Assembly: GCA_013178305.1 (NCBI GenBank)
Contig: JABLXB010000007.1
Location: forward strand, 62,001 to 126,000
Direction of reading: 5' to 3'
Length of the DNA stretch: 64,000 nucleotides
Source of the DNA: Bacillota bacterium
Lineage (GTDB): Bacteria; Bacillota; Sulfobacillia; JABLXB01
Below the pieces are notes generated by a model. It did no database searches, had not been told where the DNA came from, and saw only the letters and a program-made list of their open reading frames with translations. Below are positions 42,096-51,445 of this stretch, piece by piece. The position numbers and the translations under genes were made by a program. Within the stretch, counting starts at the first letter, position 1, and the number at the start of each line of letters is the position of its first letter.

Positions 42096-43439
42096 GTGAT
42101 AAACCATTCGCAATGGAAGATGAGGCTGACACCCGCGCAGGTGCTGGCGCTCGGCTTCGCCGCGGTCATTCTCACCGGCAGCGTGCTGCTCATGTTGCCC
42201 TGGACGAGGGCCCCCGGCAAAATCACGCCGTATATCGACGCCCTGTTTACCTCGACGTCGGCGGTGTGCGTGACGGGCCTCGTCACCGTGGATACGGGGA
42301 GTCACTGGAGCGTGCCGGGACAGCTCATCATCCTGCTCTTGATCCAGGTGGGCGGGCTCGGTATCATGACGGTCTCCACGGCGTTCGCGTTCCTGATGGG
42401 GAAGCGGATTTCGCTTAGGGAGAGACTGTTGATCCAGGAGGCCACCGGGCTCACGCAGATAGCGGGCCTCGTCAGGCTGACGAGGGCGATACTGATCGCG
42501 ACCCTCATAATAGAAGGCGCCGGCGCCGTGCTATTGGCGTCACGGTTCACGTTTGACATGGCGCCGGGCAGGGCCGTCTACTTCGGTATCTTCCACGCGA
42601 TATCCGCGTTCTGCAACGCGGGGTTCGACCTTTTCGGGAGGAGCTTCATGACCTACGTGGGCGACTGGTTCGTCAACCTGGTCGTGACATCGCTCATCCT
42701 CATCGGCGGGATAGGGTTCAGCGTGGTCACCGAACTGTACTCGACCAAATTGGGACGGCGGGGCAGGCTGTCCCTGCACTCGCGGCTCGCGCTTAAGGTC
42801 ACAGCGGCGTTGCTCGTCCTTGGCACCGTCCTGATATTCGCGTTCGAGTACCGTAACCCCGCCACGCTATCGCCGCTACCGCCTCACGCCAAGTTCCTCG
42901 CCTCCTATTTCCACTCGGTGACCCCGAGGACGGCGGGTTTCAACACGCTGCCAACGGGTAAGATGACCATCCCCGGGCTCCTCCTGACCATTGTGCTGAT
43001 GTTTATCGGGGCATCTCCCGGTGGGACGGGCGGCGGGATAAAGACGACTACCTTTGCCACCATACTTGCCACGGTATGGGCGATAATGTCGGGAAAGCAG
43101 GACGTCGAGATCGGCGACAGGCGACTGACCCGGGACGTCGTGGACCGCAGCCTGGCAATAACGTTCATATCGCTGGGACTCGTGGTCCTGGTCACCACAC
43201 TGTTGACGATCACGGAAAACGCCCTCTTTATTGAAATCCTGTTCGAGGCGACGTCCGCCTTCGGGACGGTGGGCCTCTCCACTGGCCTCACACCGTCACT
43301 ATCTACTCTGGGGAAGGCCTTCGTCATTATCATGATGTTCGCGGGAAGGGTCGGCCCCCTCACGCTAGCGGTGGCCATCGCGCAGCGCGTGCACGCCGGC
43401 CAGGTCAGGCTGCCGGAGGACAAGGTGCTCGTTGGCTAG
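42096..43439 (+). CDS. TrkH/KtrB-family potassium transporter membrane subunit
   Basis: A 447-residue K+-translocating subunit with four pore repeats. Selectivity-filter-like segments are TSTSAVCVTGLVTVD, SAFCNAGFDLFG, TPRTAGFNTLP and EATSAFGTVGLSTGL, and the gating loop GASPGGTGGGIKTTTFA is present. GTG at 42096 follows GGAAGTGGGA; ATG at 42120 is an alternative. It lies between two RCK-subunit genes, which suggests that either or both regulate it. Na+-coupled K+ uptake is expected from the family. Confidence 0.93.
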   Translation: MINHSQWKMRLTPAQVLALGFAAVILTGSVLLMLPWTRAPGKITPYIDALFTSTSAVCVTGLVTVDTGSHWSVPGQLIILLLIQVGGLGIMTVSTAFAFLMGKRISLRERLLIQEATGLTQIAGLVRLTRAILIATLIIEGAGAVLLASRFTFDMAPGRAVYFGIFHAISAFCNAGFDLFGRSFMTYVGDWFVNLVVTSLILIGGIGFSVVTELYSTKLGRRGRLSLHSRLALKVTAALLVLGTVLIFAFEYRNPATLSPLPPHAKFLASYFHSVTPRTAGFNTLPTGKMTIPGLLLTIVLMFIGASPGGTGGGIKTTTFATILATVWAIMSGKQDVEIGDRRLTRDVVDRSLAITFISLGLVVLVTTLLTITENALFIEILFEATSAFGTVGLSTGLTPSLSTLGKAFVIIMMFAGRVGPLTLAVAIAQRVHAGQVRLPEDKVLVG

Positions 43440-43495
43440 AAGTAGGGTAGAAGACCGCGTGCGGTGACGCAGGACGGCGCATGAATGGAGGGGTG

Positions 43496-44149
43496 ATGGT
43501 GAAAGACTTCGCCGTGATAGGCCTGGGCAGGTTTGGGTCGTCCGTTGCGCGCAGCCTCCATTCACTGGGCCGCAGCGTGCTCGGGGTCGACAAGGACGAG
43601 GCGATCGTAAACGCCGCGTCCGAGTTCACTACCAAAGCAGTGCAGTGCGACGCCACCGACGAACAGAGCTTGAGGGCGCTCGGCCTGAGGAATGTGGACG
43701 TGGTCGTAGTGGCACTCGGCGACCTGCAGGCGAGCATCCTGGTAACCCTGTTCCTGAAGGAGATCGGCGTGCATAACGTTATTGCCAAGGCCGCCAACGA
43801 ACACCACGGCAAGGTCCTCACGAAGATAGGCGCGGACCGGGTGGTGTTCCCGGAGCAGGAGATGGGAAAGCGAGTCGCTCACAACCTGGCGTCGAGCACC
43901 ATACTCGACCTGATAGAACTGTCTCCGCAGTACAGCATCGTGGAACTCGCGGCCGGGAAGAGGCTCGTCGGCCGGAACCTCCAGGAGCTGGACCTCAGGA
44001 ACCGGTATGGAATCAACGTGATAGGCATACGCCGCGGCAAAGACGTGAACCTCATGCCGAAGCGGGACGACGTAATCCTTCACGGCGACGTGCTGATCAT
44101 CGTCGGCGAGAACGGCGCCATCAAGAACCTGGAAGACGAGAGTAGATGA
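43496..44149 (+). CDS. Ktr/Trk potassium-uptake regulatory subunit (KtrA-like), second copy
   Basis: A 217-residue RCK protein paralogous to the one before the channel: DFAVIGLGRFGSSVARSLHS followed by GVDKDEAIV. The C-terminal RCK_C domain starts near LIELSPQYSIVELAAGKRLVG. Both copies keep the GRFG dinucleotide-binding loop. ATG 43496 is chosen because GGAGGGG ends 4 bases before it. Its stop overlaps the methyltransferase start (ATGA), so transcription continues into the translation genes. Confidence 0.92.
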   Translation: MVKDFAVIGLGRFGSSVARSLHSLGRSVLGVDKDEAIVNAASEFTTKAVQCDATDEQSLRALGLRNVDVVVVALGDLQASILVTLFLKEIGVHNVIAKAANEHHGKVLTKIGADRVVFPEQEMGKRVAHNLASSTILDLIELSPQYSIVELAAGKRLVGRNLQELDLRNRYGINVIGIRRGKDVNLMPKRDDVILHGDVLIIVGENGAIKNLEDESR

Positions 44150-44970
44150 TCACGAGCGCGCGCAACGAGCGGGTGAAGTTCATCCGCGGCCTGTCGGAAC
44201 CGCAGGTGAGGCGGCGCACGGCTTGCACGGTCGTAGAGGGCATACGGCTTGTGGAAGAAGCCCTGAAGTCGGGGGCCGGTTTTGTACTGGCTGCGTACGA
44301 CGAGCGTATGCGGCGCTCGGAGCGGGGCGGCGCATTGCTCGACGCTCTCGGCGGGGCCGGCGTCGAGTTGCTGGAGGTTTCGGCGGACGTGCTGAAGAGC
44401 GTCGCCATGACCGAATCCCCGCAGGGGATCGTGGCGGCGATTAAAGTGCCTTTCGCGGACGCGGTCGCCGAGGTCCGGCGTTTGCCCGGCGCCCCGGGGG
44501 GCGCGGGCGAGGAGCCCATCACAGTGCTGTTGGACGGGGTGCAGGACCCCGGTAACGTGGGGACCATCATCCGGTCGGCCGACGCGTTCGGCGCCGCGCT
44601 GGTCGTGCTGGTCAACGACTGCGCCGACCCATACAACCCCAAGGCGCTCAGGGCGAGCATGGGATCGGTCTTCCACTTGAGTTGCCCCGTCGAGGAGCAC
44701 GCCGGCCCGGCGCTCGACGCGCTGGCGGAAACGGGGTTCTCGCTGTACTACGGGGACGCCTCGTCGGCCGTCGCGGTCTATTCGGCGCGTCTCACCGGGC
44801 GAGCCGCACTGGCCGTGGGAAGCGAGGCCGCGGGGGTGTCCGGCGAGGTGCGAAGCCGGGGTACACCGGTATCAGTGCCAATTTACGGCAGGGCGGAGTC
44901 GCTCAACGCCGCAATGGCAATGACGGCAATGCTTTACGAGGCCCGCAGGCAGCGGGCTGTCGCCTTGTAA
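44146..44970 (+). CDS. TrmH/SpoU-family RNA 2'-O-methyltransferase
   Basis: A 274-residue SPOUT-class enzyme that methylates ribose 2'-OH of tRNA or rRNA with S-adenosylmethionine. It has an N-terminal substrate-binding domain (RRRTACTVVEGIRLVEEALK) and the SPOUT knot signatures LLDGVQDPGNVGTIIRSADAFG, VGSEAAGVSGEV and VSVPIYGRAESLNAAMAM. The gene lies just before pheS, as ysgA (a member of this family) does in Bacillus subtilis. The target nucleotide is unknown. The promoter of the pheST unit begins at its last codons. Confidence 0.92.
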   Translation: MITSARNERVKFIRGLSEPQVRRRTACTVVEGIRLVEEALKSGAGFVLAAYDERMRRSERGGALLDALGGAGVELLEVSADVLKSVAMTESPQGIVAAIKVPFADAVAEVRRLPGAPGGAGEEPITVLLDGVQDPGNVGTIIRSADAFGAALVVLVNDCADPYNPKALRASMGSVFHLSCPVEEHAGPALDALAETGFSLYYGDASSAVAVYSARLTGRAALAVGSEAAGVSGEVRSRGTPVSVPIYGRAESLNAAMAMTAMLYEARRQRAVAL

Positions 44971-44993
44971 CGCATTTTTCACTATGCTATAAT
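44965..44993 (+). promoter_or_regulatory. Sigma-A promoter of the yqzL-like/pheST unit
   Basis: TTGTAA (44965-44970, overlapping the methyltransferase stop), 17-base spacer, TATAAT (44988-44993). Confidence 0.8.
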
Positions 44994-45038
44994 CCTTTTT
45001 AGCACAAGCGTCTTGAGGCCTTCGAAAGGGCGTGCAAG

Positions 45039-45131
45039 ATGATCATGAGCGCAGAGGTGTTCTGGAGGATCTTCGAGCTGACGGGCTGGGTTGAAGCGTA
45101 CTTGATTTATCGCAGGTTGAACCTGAATTAG
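45039..45131 (+). CDS. YqzL-family small protein
   Basis: A 30-residue open frame: MSAEVFWRIFELTGWVEAYL followed by IYRRLNLN (after a leading MI). It resembles YqzL-family peptides (W-x2-F-x2-TG-x2-x-AYL-Y pattern). GAAAGGG lies 8 bases before the ATG at 45039, and another ATG is at 45045. It has its own promoter and precedes the T-box leader of pheST. The function of YqzL is unknown. Missed by length filters. Confidence 0.7.
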   Translation: MIMSAEVFWRIFELTGWVEAYLIYRRLNLN

Positions 45132-45139
45132 GCGGAGAG

Positions 45140-45420
45140 GCTAGGAAGGAGAGGAGTAGGCCGGAGGAGCCACCAAGGGAGGGGAATGCCGGGACTGGAA
45201 GCATCCCCGTGGCGGGACCGGTCGAAGTTCGCTCCGGAGCCGCAGGCTGAAGCAGAGTAGGCCGAGCCGGCGCCCACCGTTAAAAGGGCAGGGCACGAAC
45301 CCGGGACGTGGCTCAGATCAAGACGGGGTGTGCCCGCGGAGTGGGGTGACAGGAGTCACCCAACCGGAGGTGGTACCACGGAGGCAAGGCTTTCGCCCTT
45401 GAGGCGAAAGCCTCTTTTTA
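45140..45420 (+). promoter_or_regulatory. T-box leader of pheST (tRNA-Phe sensing)
   Basis: A long structured leader ends with the T-box core GGAGGTGGTACCACGG (45366-45381) and a strong terminator. Uncharged tRNA pairs with the T-box to form the antiterminator. The specifier codon should be a Phe codon; a TTC at 45228-45230 (GAAGTTCGCTCC) is the candidate. The gene downstream encodes phenylalanyl-tRNA synthetase, which agrees. Confidence 0.88.
45387..45419 (+). terminator. T-box-controlled terminator
   Basis: An 11-bp stem AGGCTTTCGCC (45387-45397) with GGCGAAAGCCT (45403-45413), then CTTTTT. Confidence 0.92.
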
Positions 45421-45437
45421 CTGAAGAGGGGGGTCCG

Positions 45438-46478
45438 GTGTTGGCTGGAGGACTCAAGCAGGAACTCCTGCGGATGGGGGAGGAGGCGCGCATCTCCATC
45501 CTGGAGGCTCAGACGCTCGAGGCCGTCGAGAGCCTGCGCATCAAGTATCTCGGGCGCAAGGGCGAGCTCACGCAGGCACTTCGCGGTATGGGGTCGGTGC
45601 CCGAGGCCGAGAGGCCGGAGGTTGGGCGCATCGCCAACGAGCTCCGGGACTCGATCGAGGAGAATCTGTCGGGGGCGAAGGCCGCCCTCGAGGCGGCCCA
45701 GATGGAGAAACGCCTTCGCGCGGAGGCCGTCGACGTGACGCTGCCCGGCATCCCGAGGACCATAGGGACCAAGCACGTGATTCAGCAGGTGATCGAGGAG
45801 ATCGAGGCGATATTCGCGGGCCTTGGATTCGAGATCGAGGACGGCCCCGAGGTCGAGACCGACTGGTACAACTTCGTCGCGCTCAACTTCCCGAAGGACC
45901 ACCCCGCGCGCGACATGCAGGCGACTTTCCACATCACCCCGGATATACTGCTCAGGACGCATACCTCGCCGGTGCAGGTCAGGGGCATGCTGAAGAGGAA
46001 GCCGCGACTCCCCCTCCGGCTTATAGTGCCGGGCCGCGTGTACCGGCGCGACCCGGCCGACGCGTCCCATTCCCCGGTGTTCACGCAGGTCGAGGGGCTG
46101 GCCGTCGACGAGGGCGTCAGCCTGGGCGACTTGAAGGGCACGCTGGCCGAGTTCGCGAGGCAGTTCTACGGCCCGGAGGCGAGGACGAGGTTCAGGCCGA
46201 GCTACTTCCCGTTCACCGAGCCCAGCGCGGAGGTGGACGTCTCGTGCACCGTCTGCCACGGCTCGGGCTGCAGGCTGTGCGGGGGGACGGGGTGGCTCGA
46301 GATACTCGGATCCGGCATGGTGCACCCGCGCGTCCTGGAGAACGGCGGATACGACCCCGAAAAGGTGACAGGGTTCGCGTTCGGCATGGGAGTCGAGAGG
46401 ATCGCGCTGCTCAAGTACGGGATCGACGACATCCGCCTGTTCTACAGTGGGGACCTCAGGTTCCTCAAGCAATTCTAA
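45438..46478 (+). CDS. pheS: Phenylalanyl-tRNA synthetase alpha subunit
   Basis: A 346-residue class II catalytic subunit; the active enzyme is an alpha2-beta2 tetramer. The N-terminal coiled-coil (1-85) that grips tRNA is followed by the catalytic core: HVIQQVIEEIEAIFAGLGF, RTHTSPVQVRGM, motif 2 GRVYRRDPADASHSPVFTQVEG and motif 3 GFAFGMGVERIALLKYGI. A Cys-rich insert CTVCHGSGCRLCGGTG is common in Gram-positive PheS. The GTG start at 45438 lies 8 bases after GAGGGGGG and beyond the T-box terminator; an earlier in-frame codon would be inside the leader. Confidence 0.96.
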   Translation: MLAGGLKQELLRMGEEARISILEAQTLEAVESLRIKYLGRKGELTQALRGMGSVPEAERPEVGRIANELRDSIEENLSGAKAALEAAQMEKRLRAEAVDVTLPGIPRTIGTKHVIQQVIEEIEAIFAGLGFEIEDGPEVETDWYNFVALNFPKDHPARDMQATFHITPDILLRTHTSPVQVRGMLKRKPRLPLRLIVPGRVYRRDPADASHSPVFTQVEGLAVDEGVSLGDLKGTLAEFARQFYGPEARTRFRPSYFPFTEPSAEVDVSCTVCHGSGCRLCGGTGWLEILGSGMVHPRVLENGGYDPEKVTGFAFGMGVERIALLKYGIDDIRLFYSGDLRFLKQF

Positions 46479-46504
46479 GGCGGTACACGGGGAGGCTTTG
46501 AGAC

Positions 46505-48943
46505 ATGAGGGTATCTTTGATCTGGCTTCGGGAATACGTTGACATACCCTGGGACGCTCTCGAGCTCGCCGACCGCCTCACGATGGTTGGGGTCAAGGTG
46601 GAGAACGTCGACCGGCCGTGGGCCGGCGTCGCCGGCCTCGTGGCTGGGGTCATCGAGTCCGTCGAGCCCCATCCGGGCGCGGCCGGCTTGTTCGTTTGCC
46701 GCGTGAACGCCGGCAAGCGCGTCCTGGCGATAGTGAGCGGCGCCACCGGCCTCGCTCGCGGGCAGACCGTGGCCGTGGCTGCGCCCGGGGCTACCCTGCT
46801 GGAGGGGCTCCACATCGGAAAGGCGCAGTTCAAGGGGGTCGAGTCGGAGGGCATGCTCTGCTCGGCGACCGAGATACTGCTGGGCGCGCCGCACCTCGAG
46901 GGCGAGGGAATCCTCGGGCTGGAGGGCATATCCGCGGGCACGGACCTCGTCCGGGCGCTCGACCTCGATGACTACGTCCTCGAACTGGACCTGACACCGA
47001 ATTACTCGCCGAGCCTCTCGATGCTGGGGGTCGCGCGCGAGGTCGCGGCGCTCGCGGGAGGACAGGTCAGAGTTCCACCCGCGGGGTACGCTTCAACCCA
47101 CGCGGGGTCGTCCGCCCGCGACATCACGATAACGATCGTGGACCCCGACCTGTGCGGTCGGTACGCCGGCAAATTGGTATACGACGTGAAGATTGCGCAT
47201 TCGCCGTTCTGGATGCAGCGCAGGCTAATCGCTGCCGGGCTGCGGCCGATCAACAACGTGGTGGACGTGACTAACTACGTGATGATGGAGTCCGGCCAGC
47301 CGCTTCACGCGTTCGATTACGACACCCTGAAGGGTTCGCGGATAGTCGTCAGGCGCGCAGGCGCGGGGGAGTCAATCGTCACGCTGGACGGGGCTACGCG
47401 CGAACTGACGGACAGGATGCTCGTGATCGCCGACGCCGAGCGGGCTGTGGGTATCGCGGGGGTCATGGGTGGACTGGACACCGAGGTAACACCGGCCACC
47501 CGGAAGGTGCTGCTCGAATCGGCGTACTTCCAGCCGCTCAACGTGCGCCGTACCGCCGCTGCGCTGGCGCTGCGGTCAGAGGCATCGCTGAGGTTTGAGA
47601 AGCAAGTCGACCCTGACGGACAGGTTTACGCCGCGGAGCGGGCCGCAAGGCTCCTGGAGGAGACCGGGGCGGGCATCCCGTCCCCCGACATCGTGGACTG
47701 CCACCCGGTCAAGGTGGAGCCAAAGACCGTGCGCGTGCGCACTGACAGGATCAGGACGATAGTCGGCGCACCCGTCACCGACGACCAGATCGCCGCGCTC
47801 CTGCGACGGTACGGGTTCGAGGTGGCTGCCCCCGGCGCGGGCGCTCTCCGGGTCACGGTGCCTACGCGGCGCGTCGACATATCCGAGGAGGTCGACATCA
47901 GCGAGGAAGTAGCGCGCCTGTATGGCTACGATAACATCGAGCCCACCATGCTGCGCGGGTCGCCGGCGGGCACGTCGCGGCCGGCCGCGCGGGCTTTCGC
48001 GGCCGTCGTGCGCGAAGCGATGCTCGGCTGCGGCCTCGACGAGGTGGCGACGTATTCGATCATCGACCCGCGGTCATTCGACCGCGTCAGACTACCGCAG
48101 TCCAGCCGGCTGCGCGTTGCCGCGCCGCTGGCCAAGCCACTCGTCGAGGAGCAGAGCATCATGAGGACGACTCTCCTCCCGGGCCTGCTCGAGGCGTTGA
48201 GGACCAACGCCTCACACCGGGTTCTCGACGCGAGGCTGTTCGAGATAGGCAGGGTGTTCCATCCGAAGACCGTGCCCCTTCAGGAACTCCCCGACGAGAA
48301 CGAGCACCTCGGCGTGGCCGTCATGGGCCACTCGGGTCCGCCTCACTGGAGTGAGAGGCCGGCGGAGGTGGGATTCTTCTTTATCAAGGGCCTCCTGGAG
48401 GCGATGTTCGAGCGGGCCGGCGTTCGCGCCCGGTTCGAGCCTCTGAATGATGGGGCGCCTCCGGTGGCGGACATCGCGCACGCGATGCACCCGTACCGGC
48501 ACGCGGCCATCGTGACGGAAGGCGGGATCGCCGGCATACTGGGCGAGGTCCACCCGGCGGTTGCCCAGGAATACGACCTGCCCCGCAGGGCGGCATTCGC
48601 CGAGGTCGACCTGACGCTCATCCTGTCGCTCGGGCGCGAGGAGAAGGTGTTCACGCCGCTCCCCAGGTTCCCGGCTATCGAGCGTGACGTCGCGGTGGTG
48701 GCCCCGGAGGTCATGCCTGTCGCCGAAATCCTGGACACCATCAGGCAGGCGGGCGGAGTCCTGCTCAAGGGTGTGACCCTGTTCGACCTGTACACCGGGG
48801 GCCAGATACCCGAAGGAAAGCGCAGCCTGGCGTTTTCGATCGTGTATCGCGCGGAGGACCGCACACTGACGGACGAGGAGGTCGACCGCGCCCAGGGCGA
48901 TGTGCGTGAAGCGCTCGAATCGAAGGGACTCGTCCTGAGGTAG
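46505..48943 (+). CDS. pheT: Phenylalanyl-tRNA synthetase beta subunit
   Basis: An 812-residue beta subunit, usual length for bacteria. It has the EMAP/OB-fold tRNA-binding domain (about 40-155), the B3/B4 editing region (LDGATRELTDRMLVIAD, about 200-400), B5 (about 405-480), the catalytic-like core, and the C-terminal ferredoxin-fold anticodon-binding domain (about 715-812, FPAIERDVAVVAPE). It follows pheS by 26 bases with GGGGAGG before ATG and is co-transcribed. Confidence 0.96.
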   Translation: MRVSLIWLREYVDIPWDALELADRLTMVGVKVENVDRPWAGVAGLVAGVIESVEPHPGAAGLFVCRVNAGKRVLAIVSGATGLARGQTVAVAAPGATLLEGLHIGKAQFKGVESEGMLCSATEILLGAPHLEGEGILGLEGISAGTDLVRALDLDDYVLELDLTPNYSPSLSMLGVAREVAALAGGQVRVPPAGYASTHAGSSARDITITIVDPDLCGRYAGKLVYDVKIAHSPFWMQRRLIAAGLRPINNVVDVTNYVMMESGQPLHAFDYDTLKGSRIVVRRAGAGESIVTLDGATRELTDRMLVIADAERAVGIAGVMGGLDTEVTPATRKVLLESAYFQPLNVRRTAAALALRSEASLRFEKQVDPDGQVYAAERAARLLEETGAGIPSPDIVDCHPVKVEPKTVRVRTDRIRTIVGAPVTDDQIAALLRRYGFEVAAPGAGALRVTVPTRRVDISEEVDISEEVARLYGYDNIEPTMLRGSPAGTSRPAARAFAAVVREAMLGCGLDEVATYSIIDPRSFDRVRLPQSSRLRVAAPLAKPLVEEQSIMRTTLLPGLLEALRTNASHRVLDARLFEIGRVFHPKTVPLQELPDENEHLGVAVMGHSGPPHWSERPAEVGFFFIKGLLEAMFERAGVRARFEPLNDGAPPVADIAHAMHPYRHAAIVTEGGIAGILGEVHPAVAQEYDLPRRAAFAEVDLTLILSLGREEKVFTPLPRFPAIERDVAVVAPEVMPVAEILDTIRQAGGVLLKGVTLFDLYTGGQIPEGKRSLAFSIVYRAEDRTLTDEEVDRAQGDVREALESKGLVLR

Positions 48944-48976
48944 ACACCGCGGTAGGCGGTCGCGGAGGTGACGCGG

Positions 48977-50686
48977 GTGAAGAACTTCGAGGTATCGCGT
49001 GTGCTCAACGAGATAGCGGACCTCACCGAGATCATCGGCGAGGAGGCGTTCAAGGCGAGGGCATACCGGCGCGCCTCGGAGTCCATCGCCAAGCTCCCGG
49101 GGGACATCCGCGACTTTGCCCGCGATGGGCGCCTCATGGAAATCCCCGGAGTCGGGAAGAACATCGCGGCCAAGATCGAGGAGTACCTGGCGACGGGGAC
49201 CGTGCGCCACCTCGAGAAGCTTCGCGAGAAGGCGCCTCACACGATCCTCGAACTCCTCGAGGTGCCGGGCCTCGGGCCGAGGACGGCGTCGGTCCTGTTG
49301 AAGGATCTCAACATACGGGACCTGGCCGGGCTCGAAGCGGCGCTCTCGCAGGGGCGGCTCAAGGGTCTCACCGGGATAGGCGAGAAGAAGGAACAGGCCC
49401 TCAAGAAAGGCGTCGAGCAGGTCAGGCGCCGCGGAACGCGCAAACCGCTCGGCTTCATGTGGCCGGTTTCCGAGCAGATCGCGGACGCGCTGAGGGGCGT
49501 GGGCGGGGTTGAGCGCGTTGATGTGGCCGGGAGTATCAGGCGGCGCTGCGAGACGATCGGCGACATAGACCTGGTTGCCTCCACAACCGACCCCGCCGGG
49601 CTAATCGAATTGTTTACATCGCTTCCGGGCGTGACGGAGATCGTGGCCAGCGGGGACACGAAGGCGTCCGTCAAGATGGAGGACATCGGCCAGGTAGACC
49701 TGCTCGCCGTCGCTCCCGCGCAGTTCGTAACGGCGCTGCATCACTTCACGGGCTCGAAGGAGCACAATGTACGGATGCGGGGTATGGCGAAGGACAGGGG
49801 CCTCAAGATAAACGAATACGGTATCTTCGATGAAGAGGAACGCCCCCGCGGGGTCTCATCGGAAGCGGACATATACAGGATCTTCGATATGGACTACATC
49901 CCTCCGGAACTCAGGGAGGACACGGGCGAGGCCGAGGCCGCCCTGGAGCACCGGCTACCGGACCTGGTGGAGGCCGGCGACATCAAGGGAGACCTCCACG
50001 TGCACACGAGGTGGACCGACGGGACTGCGAGCATCATGGAGATGGCGCAGGCGGCGCGCGGACTCGGCCACGAGTACGTGGCGATATCCGATCACTCGAA
50101 GTCCCTGGGCGTGGCCGGGGGGCTCGATGAGGAGGAGCTCGCGCGGCAGGCTGAGGAGATAAGCGAGGTCAACGCGCGGCTCGACGGATTCAGGGTACTG
50201 GCGGGCATAGAGGTGGACATCGCCAGGAGCGGCGATCTCGACCTCGACGATAAGACGCTCTCCGGCCTCGACATCGTCACCGCCTCGGTTCACAGCGCGT
50301 TCCACATGGACGAGGAAGCGATGACCGCGCGAATAGAGAAGGCGATGAAGAGCCCCCACGTCGATGTCATCGGGCACCCCACGGGGAGGTTGATCGGCAG
50401 GCGCGAGCCGTACCAGGTAAACGTGGGGCGTCTCATCGACATGGCCGCGAAGACGGGAACGTTCCTCGAGATAAACGCGTCACCCGACAGGCTGGACCTT
50501 TCGGATTACTGGGCCAGGCAGGCGATAAAGGCGGGGTGCAGGCTGGTGATCAACACCGACGCCCACGCCACCACCTGCCTGCACGACACCAGGTATGGGG
50601 TAGCGGTGGCGCGCCGCGCCTGGGCCACGCGCCACGACATCCTGAACACCCTGCCTGTGGACGACCTGCTCGAGGCCATCCGCTGA
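48977..50686 (+). CDS. polX: PolX family DNA polymerase / 3'-5' exonuclease
   Basis: A 569-residue repair polymerase. The 8-kDa-like helix-hairpin-helix region (1-155; LMEIPGVGKNIAAKIEEYL, LEVPGLGPRTASVLL, LTGIGEKK) is followed by the nucleotidyltransferase palm with GSIRRRCETIGDIDLV and VDLLAV, keeping the metal-binding aspartates. The C-terminal PHP domain (about 335-569; DLHVHTRWTDG, ISDHSKS, TDAHAT) is the 3'-5' exonuclease/phosphodiesterase. The GTG at 48977 has GGAGGTG 7 bases upstream. In Bacillus subtilis polX also lies between pheST and mutS2, with zapA and cvpA in between; these are absent here. Confidence 0.95.
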   Translation: MKNFEVSRVLNEIADLTEIIGEEAFKARAYRRASESIAKLPGDIRDFARDGRLMEIPGVGKNIAAKIEEYLATGTVRHLEKLREKAPHTILELLEVPGLGPRTASVLLKDLNIRDLAGLEAALSQGRLKGLTGIGEKKEQALKKGVEQVRRRGTRKPLGFMWPVSEQIADALRGVGGVERVDVAGSIRRRCETIGDIDLVASTTDPAGLIELFTSLPGVTEIVASGDTKASVKMEDIGQVDLLAVAPAQFVTALHHFTGSKEHNVRMRGMAKDRGLKINEYGIFDEEERPRGVSSEADIYRIFDMDYIPPELREDTGEAEAALEHRLPDLVEAGDIKGDLHVHTRWTDGTASIMEMAQAARGLGHEYVAISDHSKSLGVAGGLDEEELARQAEEISEVNARLDGFRVLAGIEVDIARSGDLDLDDKTLSGLDIVTASVHSAFHMDEEAMTARIEKAMKSPHVDVIGHPTGRLIGRREPYQVNVGRLIDMAAKTGTFLEINASPDRLDLSDYWARQAIKAGCRLVINTDAHATTCLHDTRYGVAVARRAWATRHDILNTLPVDDLLEAIR

Positions 50687-50802
50687 GCCGGCGCCGTCAG
50701 CCGCTCCAGCCGGTCATTTAGGCTTGCGGCGCCCGCGGCATACTAGAGCAAGGCGCCCCGCGCTGGTGTTGCGCGGGGCCACTCCAGCGCCGGGGGGATC
50801 AC

Positions 50803-51429
50803 GTGGAGGGCGAACAACTGCCGCTGTGGCTCGATCTTCTGATAGTCAGCTACAGGACCATAATCCTGTACATCGTCTCGCTCACGGTGGTGAGACTCGT
50901 CGGCAAACGGTCGATAGGGCAGATGGCCCCGTTCGACCTGGTTGTGATAATCATCATCGGGTCAGTGGCCGCGATTCCGATCGAGGAGAAGCGCATCAGG
51001 GTACTTGATGCCGCGTTGTCCATCGCGATCCTGGGGGCGCTCGAGTACACGGTGGCGACGCTCAACATGCGTTTCAGGAAACTCGAGAAGATCACGCAGG
51101 GCCAGTCCACCGTCCTGGTGCAGGACGGGCAGATACTGGAGGAGAACCTCAGGCGAGAAAAGATCACCCTCGCCGACCTCTACATCGGGCTCAGGCAGAA
51201 GGACACCGATGACATCCAGGACGTGCAGCTCGCGGTGCTGGAGCCCGACGGCAAGGTAAGCGTGATCAAAAAGAAGGAGAAGCAACCCGTTACCCCCGAA
51301 ACAATCCAGGTGTTGACGTTGAACAGGCTGGACGCGCTCATGGTGCAGGGCATACACAGGGCGCGTGCCAGGGCGGACGACCTGTTTGAGGAGGTAGGGC
51401 GGCGGTCCAGGCTCAGGATGCCCCCGTAG
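50803..51429 (+). CDS. DUF421 (YetF/YdfS-like) membrane protein
   Basis: A 208-residue protein with three N-terminal membrane helices (about 15-85) and a cytoplasmic DUF421 domain. Marks are RLVGKRSIGQMAPFDLVVII, the QGQSTVLVQDGQILEENLRR segment, KITLADLYIGLRQKDTDDI and VQLAVLEPDGKVSVIKK. Some spore-former members affect spore germination or stability (YetF/YdfS relatives), others have no known role. The start is GTG with GGGGGGATC upstream. A G/C-rich hairpin without T-run lies at 50753-50782. Confidence 0.88.
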   Translation: MEGEQLPLWLDLLIVSYRTIILYIVSLTVVRLVGKRSIGQMAPFDLVVIIIIGSVAAIPIEEKRIRVLDAALSIAILGALEYTVATLNMRFRKLEKITQGQSTVLVQDGQILEENLRREKITLADLYIGLRQKDTDDIQDVQLAVLEPDGKVSVIKKKEKQPVTPETIQVLTLNRLDALMVQGIHRARARADDLFEEVGRRSRLRMPP

Positions 51430-51445
51430 GACCCCACCGGAATCC

